Part shown: piece by piece, positions 31,200 through 43,795 of the stretch
Position numbering within the stretch: position 1 is the first letter of the stretch
How the letters are laid out: every line of letters starts with the position of its first letter
Source: Zopfochytrium polystomum
Lineage: Eukaryota > Chytridiomycota > Chytridiomycetes > Chytridiales > Chytridiaceae
Assembly: GCA_025765615.1 (NCBI GenBank)
Contig: JAIVFJ010000207.1
Location: 49,642-113,641 of the forward strand
Reading direction: 5' to 3'
DNA: 64,000 nt
The notes under the pieces: model-generated
Databases searched by the model: none
Seen by the model: only the letters and a program-made list of their open reading frames with translations
What the model was told of the DNA's origin: nothing
Translations under genes and position numbers: made by a program

Positions 31200-32101
31200 G
31201 TCGGTTGGTGTTCGTTTTTTGTTTCGCTTTGTTGTCGTTTTTTTGCTTTTCTTTCGTTTTTATTTTTAATTTTGTTATTTTTTGTGTTTTTTTATTGTTT
31301 TATTGTTTTTTTGTTGTTTTTCTTTTGCAATCGCCAACTTTTTACTTTGCCAACTTTTTACTTTGCCTAAGCAGCAGTTGCTGTGCCGCAGCAACCTTTG
31401 CTCGCCGGGACAGAGAGTAGTGCGACAATTATTACTGCAAAAGGTGGTCCCAAGTGGAAGAAGAGTAAGCACTTTTGGTGCCGGGCGGGGGACTCCTGCC
31501 TGCAGCCACGGCCGAACGATCAAACTATTTTCTGCCGTCGCGGGCCGGGCGCGAGCGAGAGACGCGGCGCGAGACCTGGTGTTCTGTGTCAACAAACAGA
31601 GGCGAAAGGTTATTATTGTTGGAATATGCCCTCGCGAGAAAATTACGGTAATCAATTCAGAAGAAAAACTTGACCCTCCGTCCCACACTCGCCCCCGCGA
31701 CCCGGTCCCACGATCACACCGCACCCGAGCCCGAATTTCAACAATTAATGCATGTATGCAGTGTTAATACTGGCCCCGTATGACGGCGATAATATGCATT
31801 TATCGGATAATATTAATAACCTCTTTGCGCTCTCCGTTTGGACGGCGACTGATTAGTGACTTGTCTTGTCGGCTGAGCACCCGAGTCGTGCAGAACAGAA
31901 CAGACACGATTGCCGTTGAAAGAGACAGAGACAGATGAGAGGAGATTGAGAGAGAGAGAGAGAGACAGAGAGACAGAGAGACAGAGAGACAGAGACAGAG
32001 AGAGGCAAAGACAGAGACAGAGTGGGGTTGAAGGGACGGAGGGAAGAAACCCACTTCGTCGAGTCGAACGACGCCCCCCGCCGCCACAATCATCGCCGAC
32101 G
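31200..32101. other. Intergenic region between divergent genes
   Basis: T-rich near 31208-31330. A tandem CCAACTTTTTACTTTG repeat lies near 31333-31367. A GA/AGAGACAG-rich leader (31917-32020) runs just before the next start. No gene is supported. Confidence 0.5.
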
Positions 32102-33676
32102 ATGGGCTCAGCCCAGCCGCCGGCAGTTGCCAACGACGCTGCCGCCGCGCCAACCCTTCCCTCCCCGCTTCCTCCTGCCCCTCCATCCGATGACGACTCG
32201 AAACCACAGCCACCATCGCCACAGCTGCCCCACCAACACAAACAAACTCCGACACCTCCGCCAGCGGTAGCACCGCTGGCAACAGCAACTCCTGCAGCAG
32301 CTGCAGCTGCAGCAGCAACCCCTCCACCCAGATCCACCCCTCAGCCCATGGCGCCGTCGACACCACCCGTCCTTTCGGCTGCCTTAGCTAACCCCCCGCC
32401 GCAGCCCGCCCAGCCGCCACCGCCGCTATCGTCACCATCCCCAGCGTCTTCCCCTCGCAAGAAAAAGGGCTCGTTCTCTTCAGCCCACTCAGCCGCCATG
32501 TCCACATCGTCCATCGGGAGCGCCGCCACCGCCACAAACCAGATCGACATTGAAGAAGACGTCGACGACGGCAGCGAGGACAGCGACGGTAACGATAGGA
32601 ACACGTCTCCGGCCCTGCTGGAGGCCGCTGCAGACCTGCAGCTGCAGTATTGGATCGCGATGGTTCTGGTCAACAGCCTCCTGTGCTCGTTCTTTGCGGT
32701 GCACATTTACGCGGCCGTCGTTCACAGACCGGGTCTGTTTGTGCTGCACCCGGTGGGGATCGCGCTGTTTTGCGTTCTTTCCGCCAACGCAAGGTACCGT
32801 AAACTGCAATTGTCTGTGATCCCCCAACTAATCAATTTGTTTCTTTCGCATTTCACCCGCTATCAAAGTCTCCTCACCCGCCTCTTCCGTCACGACCCAA
32901 CCGGCCGCCTCTACCGATCGCTGATCCTCCCGCTGACCCTGCTCTCCTTCTTCTGCCTCTTCGCCGCGGCCGGCGTCGCCATCTACCTTCACGCGATCCG
33001 CCAGCGCCCGCACTTTTCGTCCGCCCACACGCAAATCGGCCTCGTCATCCTCATCCTCTCCCTCCCGACGACCGTGACCGCCGTCGTCCTCCTCACCCCG
33101 ACCCTCCGGTCACCCTCCGCGCGGTCCTACGGCAGCCCCCCCTCCACAACATCCTCCTACCCGTCAATCTCTCCGCCGTCGCCGGGCGGTGCATCCCAGT
33201 CCCCAGCGAGGCGGCTCTCCCCGCGCGCGCTGCACGCGACCGAGACGGCGTCGGCGACACTCGGGTTCCTGCTGGGCCTGCTCGGGTACGTGAGCGTGGG
33301 GGCGACGCTGGGCGGGTGGTACGGGGGAGTCTTTGAGCGAGGCGTCGGCGTTTGGGTCAGCGCGCTCGTGGTCGTCGCGGCGGCGGTGCAGTACGGGTTT
33401 GTGCTGTGCGCGGGGTGGTGCTGCTGCTGCTGCAGGTGCTGCTGCCCGACGGGGTGGAGGAGACGGAGGAGGAGGCCGCACGGCCTGGTTGCGGCGGCGG
33501 CGGCGAATTCAAAGGGGAAGAAGAAGAAGGCTGGCGGCGGCGGCGCCCGGGCGGCGGAGGAGGAAGATGAGGATTCGGCAGAGGCGGCCGTTGCCGACAA
33601 CGAGGAGCGACAGCGGCGGTACCGGCGCCACGTGAGGGTGCGGCCGGTGTCGCCCGGGTCGCGGGTCCCTCTGTGA
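32102..33676 (+). CDS. Polytopic membrane protein of unknown family
   Basis: The start is the ATG at 32102. The frame is open to 33676, but 32794-32868 looks like a 75-base GT-AG intron (low GC, phase-preserving), giving about 499 residues. The first 180 residues are Pro/Ala/Ser-rich and disordered. Five or six hydrophobic helices follow (WIAMVLVNSLLCSFFAVHIY, ILPLTLLSFFCLFAAAGVAI, IGLVILILSLPTTVTAVVLL, LGFLLGLLGYVSVGATLGGW, VSALVVVAAAVQYGFVLCAG). A Cys cluster (CCCCCRCCC) and a basic/acidic tail end it. I do not recognise the fold. The Cys cluster next to the last helix could be palmitoylated, which would fit the Erf4-like neighbour, but that is speculative. Confidence 0.65.
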   Translation: MGSAQPPAVANDAAAAPTLPSPLPPAPPSDDDSKPQPPSPQLPHQHKQTPTPPPAVAPLATATPAAAAAAAATPPPRSTPQPMAPSTPPVLSAALANPPPQPAQPPPPLSSPSPASSPRKKKGSFSSAHSAAMSTSSIGSAATATNQIDIEEDVDDGSEDSDGNDRNTSPALLEAAADLQLQYWIAMVLVNSLLCSFFAVHIYAAVVHRPGLFVLHPVGIALFCVLSANARYRKLQLSVIPQLINLFLSHFTRYQSLLTRLFRHDPTGRLYRSLILPLTLLSFFCLFAAAGVAIYLHAIRQRPHFSSAHTQIGLVILILSLPTTVTAVVLLTPTLRSPSARSYGSPPSTTSSYPSISPPSPGGASQSPARRLSPRALHATETASATLGFLLGLLGYVSVGATLGGWYGGVFERGVGVWVSALVVVAAAVQYGFVLCAGWCCCCCRCCCPTGWRRRRRRPHGLVAAAAANSKGKKKKAGGGGARAAEEEDEDSAEAAVADNEERQRRYRRHVRVRPVSPGSRVPL

Positions 33677-33794
33677 GTGGTAAAGTGTCGGCGTTACACA
33701 TACCTTATTAAGCTCCTCCGCGGCTGGCGTGAAGAACCGAGCGCGCAAACAAATAAACAAAAGAAAGACACAAAAATAACAACCGCCAAAGACG

Positions 33795-34681
33795 ATGGAC
33801 TCCAGCGGCCCCGCTGCCGTCGCCGCCACCAACTCTGACGCCGCTGCCGATGCTCTCGCTCACTCCGCCACCACGGCCCCCTTGCCGTCACCAGTACAAC
33901 AGCATCCGTCGTCCCCACCACCATCGCCGCCGCCCTCCTTCACCTCGCCCACGAACCCACCGCCGTCCTCATCGCCGACCGCAACCCCACCATCACCCAC
34001 AGCGCCGCCCTCTCCAGCGGCACACCAACCCCCACCCCCGGCCCACCACCTCACCACGACCCCACTCCTCCCCACAACCCACGCAATCCCGCGCATCTAC
34101 ACCTCCGCGCAGCCAAACTCCTCCCTCCTCTCCGCCAGCATCCCGCAATTCGACGCCCTCTACGCCTCCACCCACCCGTCCCTCGCCTCCCGCGTGGCTG
34201 GCGAGCGGTGGCGGCGGACGGTGGAAGGGTTGAACCGGCGTGTGCGTGCGGGGCACGGAGTGCGGGAGGGGGAGGCGGAGAGCAGCAGCGTCGGGAGGCG
34301 GCGCGGGGCGGCTGGGAGGGTCGGGAGGGCGGTCGGGGGGGCGGTCGCGGTGTGGGCTGGGTGGTGGCCGGGTGGCGGGGGGAGGGCGGGCGAGGAGGTG
34401 AGTTTTGTCGGTTGCTTTTTTCCGGTTGCACGTTGTGGCGACGCGCGCTGACCCACTCCCCGGCTTTTTCGCGGCCCCCGCGCAGATGATGCAGGAGATT
34501 GCGCGGTTCCTGGACGACGAGAACGGCGCGGTGTACGAGCCGGCGGGGTTCAGGATTCTCGTGAGTTGCCTGTCGCCTTTTTTAGCTTGCGTTGGCCCCC
34601 CAACGCTGATTCAACAACGCCTTCAAAAAGCATCCGGAACGAACGGGGTTCCTTCATCTCGAGGTCGTGCAGTTCAGATAA
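33795..34681 (+). CDS. Erf4/GOLGA7-like subunit of a DHHC palmitoyltransferase
   Basis: Exons 33795-34397, 34486-34560 and 34631-34681, all in phase (242 residues). A Pro/Ser/Thr-rich N-terminus is followed by IPRIYTSAQPNSSLLSASIP, a Trp/Arg-containing helix, a Gly/Ala/Trp-rich hydrophobic hairpin, then MMQEIARFLDDENGAVYEPA and HPERTGFLHLEVVQFR. The order matches the Golgin A7/ERF4 domain (animal GOLGA7 ends IYAPQG...DPIERGLRVIEI). This protein partners the DHHC enzyme Erf2 to palmitoylate Ras. The last two exons are duplicated about 1.4 kb downstream. Confidence 0.8.
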
Positions 34682-35902
34682 GAAAGGGGCCGAGGTCGGG
34701 GGGGCAAAGTGGCGCCTGGTGAGCCGCCAATCCAAACTCTCCACGCTTCCCCAGCAGTACTTGCTCGGATATGCTTGTCCGGACATGGTCACCCCTCTGT
34801 TCTCCACTTGATTGCGATTACCTTTTCCCCCCTTCCCCCCTCCGTAACGCCTTTCACTCTACCACTCACTCAGCGGCACCTCGTACACCGCCCCTGGGCT
34901 TCGCGTTTCCTTCTATAGAGCAAATAAGAAATTGGGACCTACCCCCGTTGGTAAGTTTCCAAACAGCCTCTCCGTGTAAGTTTCTCACTTGGGGCCAGGA
35001 TTTCCCGTGGTGATGTGAAAGGGGGAAAGGTGCACGAGCGAGCAACGTCCGACGCGCTCAGGGGCAGTGTGCGAAAGGGAGAAAGCCTGAGTGGAGCAGA
35101 GTCACGCGATAGGGGAGGCGGGGACGGAAAGCGCGGTGGCGTGCAACCACTGTAGACCGCCCCCTCGACGCACGCGCAGAGCCTCTCCAGCAATCGTGAC
35201 GATGATGGTGGACAGTTGTCTTCCAGAAGAAACACAAGCCGTTGAATACCACCGTTGACACAGTTCCCAGTCGCACGTGCCTTGGCGCGCGGTTCCCTGG
35301 CAGATGCCTGCCTGCTTCGTTGCTTTATTCACGTTACGCGACCGTGCTGGCCGCGCCTTCCGTCCAGACGTCGTCTTGTCGGACGGTCTTGGGCGCGTTT
35401 TTTTTGGCAACCTGCACCCCTCGCCACCCCTCGCCACCCTGCCCTGACCGTCGAGACTGCCGGCCGTTCCCACTGGAGCACCAGAGTCGCCACCGCTGGA
35501 CAGAGGCTCCTGCGCGGCGCCGACTGTGGGGCGCGCGCATCCTGGGAAGACGCGGATGAGGTGGCCCGTAGGCGACGCAGGGCAAGAGAGACGCGTTTGG
35601 GCGCAGCTGTGCTGACAGATGGTTGGTTGCTGATTGACAGTGTGTATGTTTGTCCAACTTGTTCAGTTTCATAGGAGCCGAATCATGTTCTGTTTCCGCA
35701 CTTTTTTGCATCCACCAGCAAACGACAAGGACAGAAAACAGCACATGTTTGTGTGTCGCCCGTCACACCCCCGTCAATTAGAAAATTGTTGCTCACGAGC
35801 GAGAGCGTCCTTGTCACGTCCTGTGAGACTTCAACAACACCGTCGTCCCCACGTGGCGTACGCGCTGACCCCCGGCTTTTCTTTTTCGCGGCCCCCGCGC
35901 AG
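34682..35902. repeat. Downstream flank, first copy of a diverged tandem duplication
   Basis: About 34440-35250 aligns by eye with about 35850-36650, including the end of the intron before the duplicated exon and the GAGCGAGCAACGTCCG motif. Outside the two small exons the copies are clearly diverged, with many indels. No other gene is seen. Confidence 0.6.
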
Positions 35903-36088
35903 ATGATGCAGGAGATTGCGCGGTTCCTGGACGACGAGAACGATGCGGTGTACGAGCCGGCGGGGTTTAGGATTCTCGTGAGTTGTCTGTCCTTTTTTTG
36001 CGCTGCGTTTTTGGGTCTTATTTAACGCCTTCAAAAGCATCCGGAACGAACGGGGTTACTTCATCTCGAGGTCGTGGAGTTCAGATAG
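35903..36088 (+). CDS. Second copy of the last two Erf4-like exons
   Basis: Exon 35903-35977 and exon 36038-36088 repeat the gene's exons 2 and 3 with their acceptor (GCCCCCGCGCAG), donor (CTC|GTGAGT) and stop (TAG instead of TAA). Three differences fall in 75 bases and three in 51, giving Gly-to-Asp, Phe-to-Leu and Gln-to-Glu. No first exon lies upstream. Either this is an alternative 3' end reachable from the exon at 33795-34397, or a partial duplicate. Frame and splice signals are intact. Confidence 0.6.
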
Positions 36089-39075
<2,987 letters not shown>

Positions 39076-39228
39076 TCTCATACACACTCTCTGTTCTGTC
39101 TCCCTCTCTCTCCTCTCTCTCTCTTCCCCTCCCTCTGTCGGCCTGTCTGCGCTCTCATGTATTTTCCCGTTTCCCCTCTCGAATCATAGTCAAAAATCAT
39201 CATCATCATCACATGCCTTCGGCATGCC

Positions 39229-39235
39229 TATAAAA
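39229..39235 (+). promoter_or_regulatory. TATA box of metE
   Basis: TATAAAA 100 bases upstream of the metE ATG, with a CATGCCTTCGGCATG inverted repeat just before it (39212-39226). Confidence 0.6.
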
Positions 39236-39334
39236 GCCCCAACCCATCGGGCCTTCATCCTTCGTTCTCCGCCTTCCATCGCACGCGTCTCTACTCTTCT
39301 TCATCACATTCTCGCAGACAACAACTACTCCAAC

Positions 39335-42035
39335 ATGGTCAAGGTCTCTTCCGCCATCCTCGGTTTCCCGCGCTTCGGCCCCAACCGCGAGCTCAAGTTC
39401 CTCGTCGAGGCCTTCTGGGCAGGCAAGGTCACCGAGGAGGCTCTCCTCGAAGGCGCAAAGGTACTGCTGCACTCTTATCGTTCGCCCATCGTCCAACCTG
39501 AAGAACGCGTTCTAACAGCCTGCCGTCCTTTTTCCATATCACAGAACCTCCGCAAGAACCACTGGCAGATCCAGAAGGATGCTGGCCTCACCTACATCCC
39601 GTCGAACGACTTTTCACTGTACGACCACGTCTTGGTAAGCCCGTCAGCCACATTGCGTGGGAAACTGCTTTTTGTTCCAGCATAAAATCCTCCATCACTA
39701 ACGACTCTACCCCGCTCTCCCATTCAAACTCAGGACGCGGCCGTCACCTACGGCGCCGTTCCTGCCCGGTATCAGGTCATTTCCGGCTTGACCCAGTACT
39801 TTGCCATGGCCCGCGGCATCCAGCAAAAGACCGAGACGTCCTCCGTAGACCTGCCCTCCCTCCCCATGTCAAAGTACTTTGACACCAATTACCACTACGT
39901 CCCCACCTCCCTCGCCCCAACTACCGCCCCCGCCGCCGCCGCTGCCGCCCACTCTAAGCCGGTGAAGGAGTTCCTCGAGGCCAAGGCCCTCGGCATCACC
40001 ACCCGCCCCGTCCTGGTCGGTCCAGTCACCTTCATCGAGCTCGCGCGGGTTTTCCTCCACCGCGGCCGGCTTCAACAAGTGGGACCTCCTCCCGGGGGTC
40101 GTCAAGGCCTTTGCCGACACCCGTCGCGGCGCTCGGCGCCGCCGGCGCCGAGTGGGTGCAAGTCGACGAGCCGTGCCTGGTCCTGGACCTCTCTCCCGCG
40201 CTCAAGACCGCCTTCCACACAGCCTACTCGACCCTTCTCCCCACCCACCTTGCCGCGGCGGGCGCATCCAACCCCAAGCTGGTCGTCGCGACGTACTTTG
40301 AGGCGCTGCGCGAGAACCTCGCGGATGTGTTCGTGCCCGCGATCCTCCCGGCCGTCGACGGTCTGCACGTCGACCTCGTCCGCACGATGGAGTCGATCGA
40401 GCCGGTCGCGCACGCGACCGAGGTGGTCTCCGCGGTCGGCAAGGCGGCCAAAGGCGGGTTCCAGGTGTCGCTGGGCGTCGTGGACGGCCGCAACGTGTGG
40501 AAGACGGACCTCGCGCGCGCGCTGTCGTGGGTCGAGCAGGTCGTCAAGGCCGCCGCGGCGTACCCTACGATCACCGAGATTGTCGTGTCGTCGTCGTGTT
40601 CGCTGCTGCACTCGCCGCACAGCGTCGAGGCCGAGAAGACGTCGAACGCCGACAAGGAGCTCGTCGAGTGGCTCGCTTTCGCGGTCGAGAAGGTCAAGGA
40701 GATTGTCACCATCTCGACCGCCGTCACCGCCGGCCGCGACGCCGTCAAGGCCGAGCTTGCCGACAACGCCAGGAGGTTTGTATTTTATTCAACGTTTTCC
40801 TTGTTTGTTTGACGCGTTGACCTTACGTCCTTTTTCTCCTTCTACCCCACAGCGTCGAAAGCCGCCGCACTTCCACCCGCATCCACAATCCCGCCGTCGC
40901 CGCGCGTATACAGAACATCACCAAGGACATGCTCGCACGCAAGAGCCCCTACGCGAAGCGCCGCATCGTTCAAGCGTCGACTCTCAACCTCCCCGCCTTC
41001 CCGACGACCACGATCGGGTCCTTCCCGCAGACTGCGACGCTGCGCAAGCTGCGCGCGCAGCACCGCGCCGGCAGCCTGACGACCGAAAACTACGAGCAGC
41101 TCCTGCGGGAGGAGATCGCGTTCGTGATCAAGGAGCAAGAAGCGCTGGGTCTGGACGTGCTGGTGCACGGCGAGCCGGAGCGCAACGACATGGTCGAATA
41201 CTTTGGCGAGCTGCTGTCGGGCGTCGGGTTCACGTCGAACGGGTGGGTGCAGAGCTACGGCAGCCGCGGCGTCAAGCCGCCCATCATCTACGGCGACATC
41301 TCTCGCCCGGCCGCCATGACCGTGCGGTGGACCGCGTACGCGCAGAGCCTGACGAAGCAGCCAATGAAGGCGATGCTGACGGGGCCAATTACCTTGCTCT
41401 GCTGGTCGTTCGTCCGCGACGACCAGCCGCGGTCGCGCACGGCGTTCCAGCTCGCGCTGGCGGTGCGCGACGAGGTCGCGGACCTCGAGGCCGCCCGTGT
41501 GACGTCGGCGGTCGGCGGGCCGGACCGGATCCGCGTGATCCAGATCGACGAGCCGGCGATCCGCGAAGGGCTCCCGCTCCGCCGGCGGATGTGGGAAGAG
41601 TACCTCCTGTGGGCGGTCGACGCGTTCCGCCTCTCTTCGACCGGCGTCGCGGACGAGACGCAGATCCACTCGCACATGTGCTACAGCAGCTTCGAGGACA
41701 TCCGCGACGCGATCGTGGCGCTGGACTGCGACGTGCTGTCGATCGAGAACGCAAAGTCGGACATGAAGCTGCTGCTGGCGCCCGAGCCCGCGTCGCAGTC
41801 GCTGATCGGGGGTTACCCCAACGAGCTCGGACCTGGCCTGTTTGACATCCACACCAACCGCGTGCCGCCAGAGTCCGAGATGGCCGAGCGCCTGTCGGCC
41901 GTTGCCGCCGCCATTGGTGACCCCGCCCGCGTGTGGGTTAACCCGGACTGCGGGCTCAAGACCCGCGGGTGGAAGGAGACCAAGGAGGCGCTGTCCAAGA
42001 TGGTGGCCGTCGCGAAGGCCGCGCGGTCCGCCTAA
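39335..42035 (+). CDS. MET6: Cobalamin-independent methionine synthase (MetE)
   Basis: Exons 39335-39460, 39545-39634, 39734-40775 and 40853-42035. It transfers the methyl group of 5-methyltetrahydrofolate (polyglutamate) to homocysteine. The N-terminal barrel starts [15 protein letters not shown]. The catalytic barrel has [42 protein letters not shown] (zinc His and Cys) and [12 protein letters not shown] (zinc Cys), so the active site is complete. Length fits the family (about 765 residues) once frame is restored. Two breaks lie about 75 bases apart in exon 3: after ELARVF (about 40050) and after AFADT (about 40120). Each needs one base skipped, or two added. The rest is clean, so sequencing error is likelier than decay. 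Confidence 0.93.
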
Positions 42036-43504
42036 ATACCGTTTTGTCTCCCACAGCCATCTGCTTTTCCCCCGGTCGTTTCAATCACCCGCCCCGTCAG
42101 TCGACTCCTGTTACCCGTATTTTTGCCTAACTTTACCTCTTTTACTTCGCTTGGAGCCGACTTTTTTGATGTTCCATCTGACGCAACTTTCCTCTTCTTT
42201 TCTTTCTTCCTTCCCCCGACACGGTGTGTTCTCTTACCCCTCCTTGGAGCCGGCGGAAACAAACACAAACAAAGCTGTCATGTCGTTTTCTCAAACATCT
42301 GAGGTTGCCTTGATTTACTTTTTGTCTCAACCCTTGAAGGGCCAGTGCCGAAGTGTTGGTGCTGCTGGCACATTTCCCAATTTAAGCCTTGGGGAAAAAG
42401 AGGATTTGACAGACAGATGCCCCCTCTAAAAATGAACCACCTTGTTCAGAATTCTTGGCTTTCTCCTTGTACTACTTTGGTCTCAATAGTACTGAATCAG
42501 CTCTAAAAGCAGCGGCTGTGCCAGTGGCGGCCCGTTTTTTCAACAGTACGGTGGTGCAGTAGTTGTTCAAAGCACAACCGAAGTGGTGAAAACTCTGCGG
42601 CAGTGAAGAACAAAGGCAAATAGACCTCGCCTTCTTAGTGAGTGTACTTTTTTCCAATTTTTTTCCAAAGTGAACGATCCTCTCAAAGTACATCATTATT
42701 TTCGCCTACTGCTCAAAATTCGTTCCCAACAGTGGGATTTTGTGGAAGTTGCAGTGTAGAAGGCGACGTTGTGAGTGAAGGTGGCGTTGTCAGCGGAAAA
42801 TTCGCCGAGGGAGAATCACTGCTGTCTTCACCTAACTCTTTTCACTGGATTCAGATTAGCCCTTTCAGCTTACCTGAGTTAGTGTAAGTTGCATCAGCGG
42901 AGGCAACAAAGTTCGCGGTCGACGTAGGAAGCTGGCTTCCTGGGCTCAAATCTCAGTGCTCGCTCTCTTTTTCTTTCTATTCTTCTTTTTCTGTCTGTCT
43001 GACCTGACAAACTAACGGCATTATTATTTCCTCCTCATCTCCGCCTTTGGCCCCCGCCCAGCCCCCCTCACAGCCGAAAAATCGCGCGCCGTTCGAGCCA
43101 AGACGATGGAAGAAAAGTGGGCACTGCCGGGCGGCATAGAAATTGGGAAAGCCCACATCAGGGGCCATGTTGACGAGATGAAGAAGTAGCGCCTTCAAGC
43201 GTTGGATATAAGAGCGGCTGGCGGCGGTGGAGAGGCTAATGAAGATGATACAGGGGCTAATGTGTGAAAGTGAGGGGCCAAATCCTATATCTGGGATTTT
43301 GTCTCAGGGTGAACTGAAGAAAATGTGCCAAACAAGGAAAAAATATCAACACAACATTATATTTTTGTGTATTTAATATATTATTACTAATATCTTTCTT
43401 TTCTTTTTTTTTTTTTATTATATAAAATGGGGCAGGCAATCAAAGGCGGCGGACTCCGCCAAAGGGCATGAATTCGACGCAAACGGATTTGGCCTATGGC
43501 GGAT
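42036..43504. other. Gene-free stretch
   Basis: Downstream of metE and downstream of the minus-strand transposase gene. AT-rich near 43350-43430. No gene or RNA is supported. Confidence 0.5.
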
Positions 43505-43593
43505 GCCGCCGACCGAAGGTCGGCGGCGCTCCGACGCCGACACTGGGAGCTCCGACGCTCCGACGGGGGCTCCGACGCCGCCGCAGGCGGCGT
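43505..43593. repeat. Cluster of GC-rich hairpins and GCTCCGACG repeats
   Basis: A perfect 10-bp stem (43505-43514 with 43518-43527, loop GAA) and a perfect 8-bp stem (43575-43582 with 43586-43593, loop GCA). Between them are several CTCCGACG units. Smaller stems lie just upstream (GGCGGA/TCCGCC at about 43448-43460). It stands out against AT-rich flanks. Confidence 0.75.
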
Positions 43594-43795
43594 TGGAGCA
43601 GCTGTCCCATCATTTTCTCGTTCATCCGCTGCCTTCAGCATCACACAAGAGGCCGTCTAATTGTCGTTTCTTCGTGCGTCACTTTTTTAATTCTTAGTCG
43701 AAAAGAGAACTGCTGAATCACTCAGATAGTATGAACTTAGGTTTATTGCTTTACTCTCTTTTTCTCTGCACCATAGGACTAGCCCCCTACACAAT

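Noticed and set aside
39788..41845. A 685-codon plus-strand frame running through metE
   Set aside because: Only its first part (to about 40050) is metE. After the frame break it is an Arg/Pro-rich shadow of the real metE frame.
42890..42960. tRNA-like look of a stretch with GGCTCAAATCTCAG
   Set aside because: No acceptor pairing and no anticodon arm could be built.
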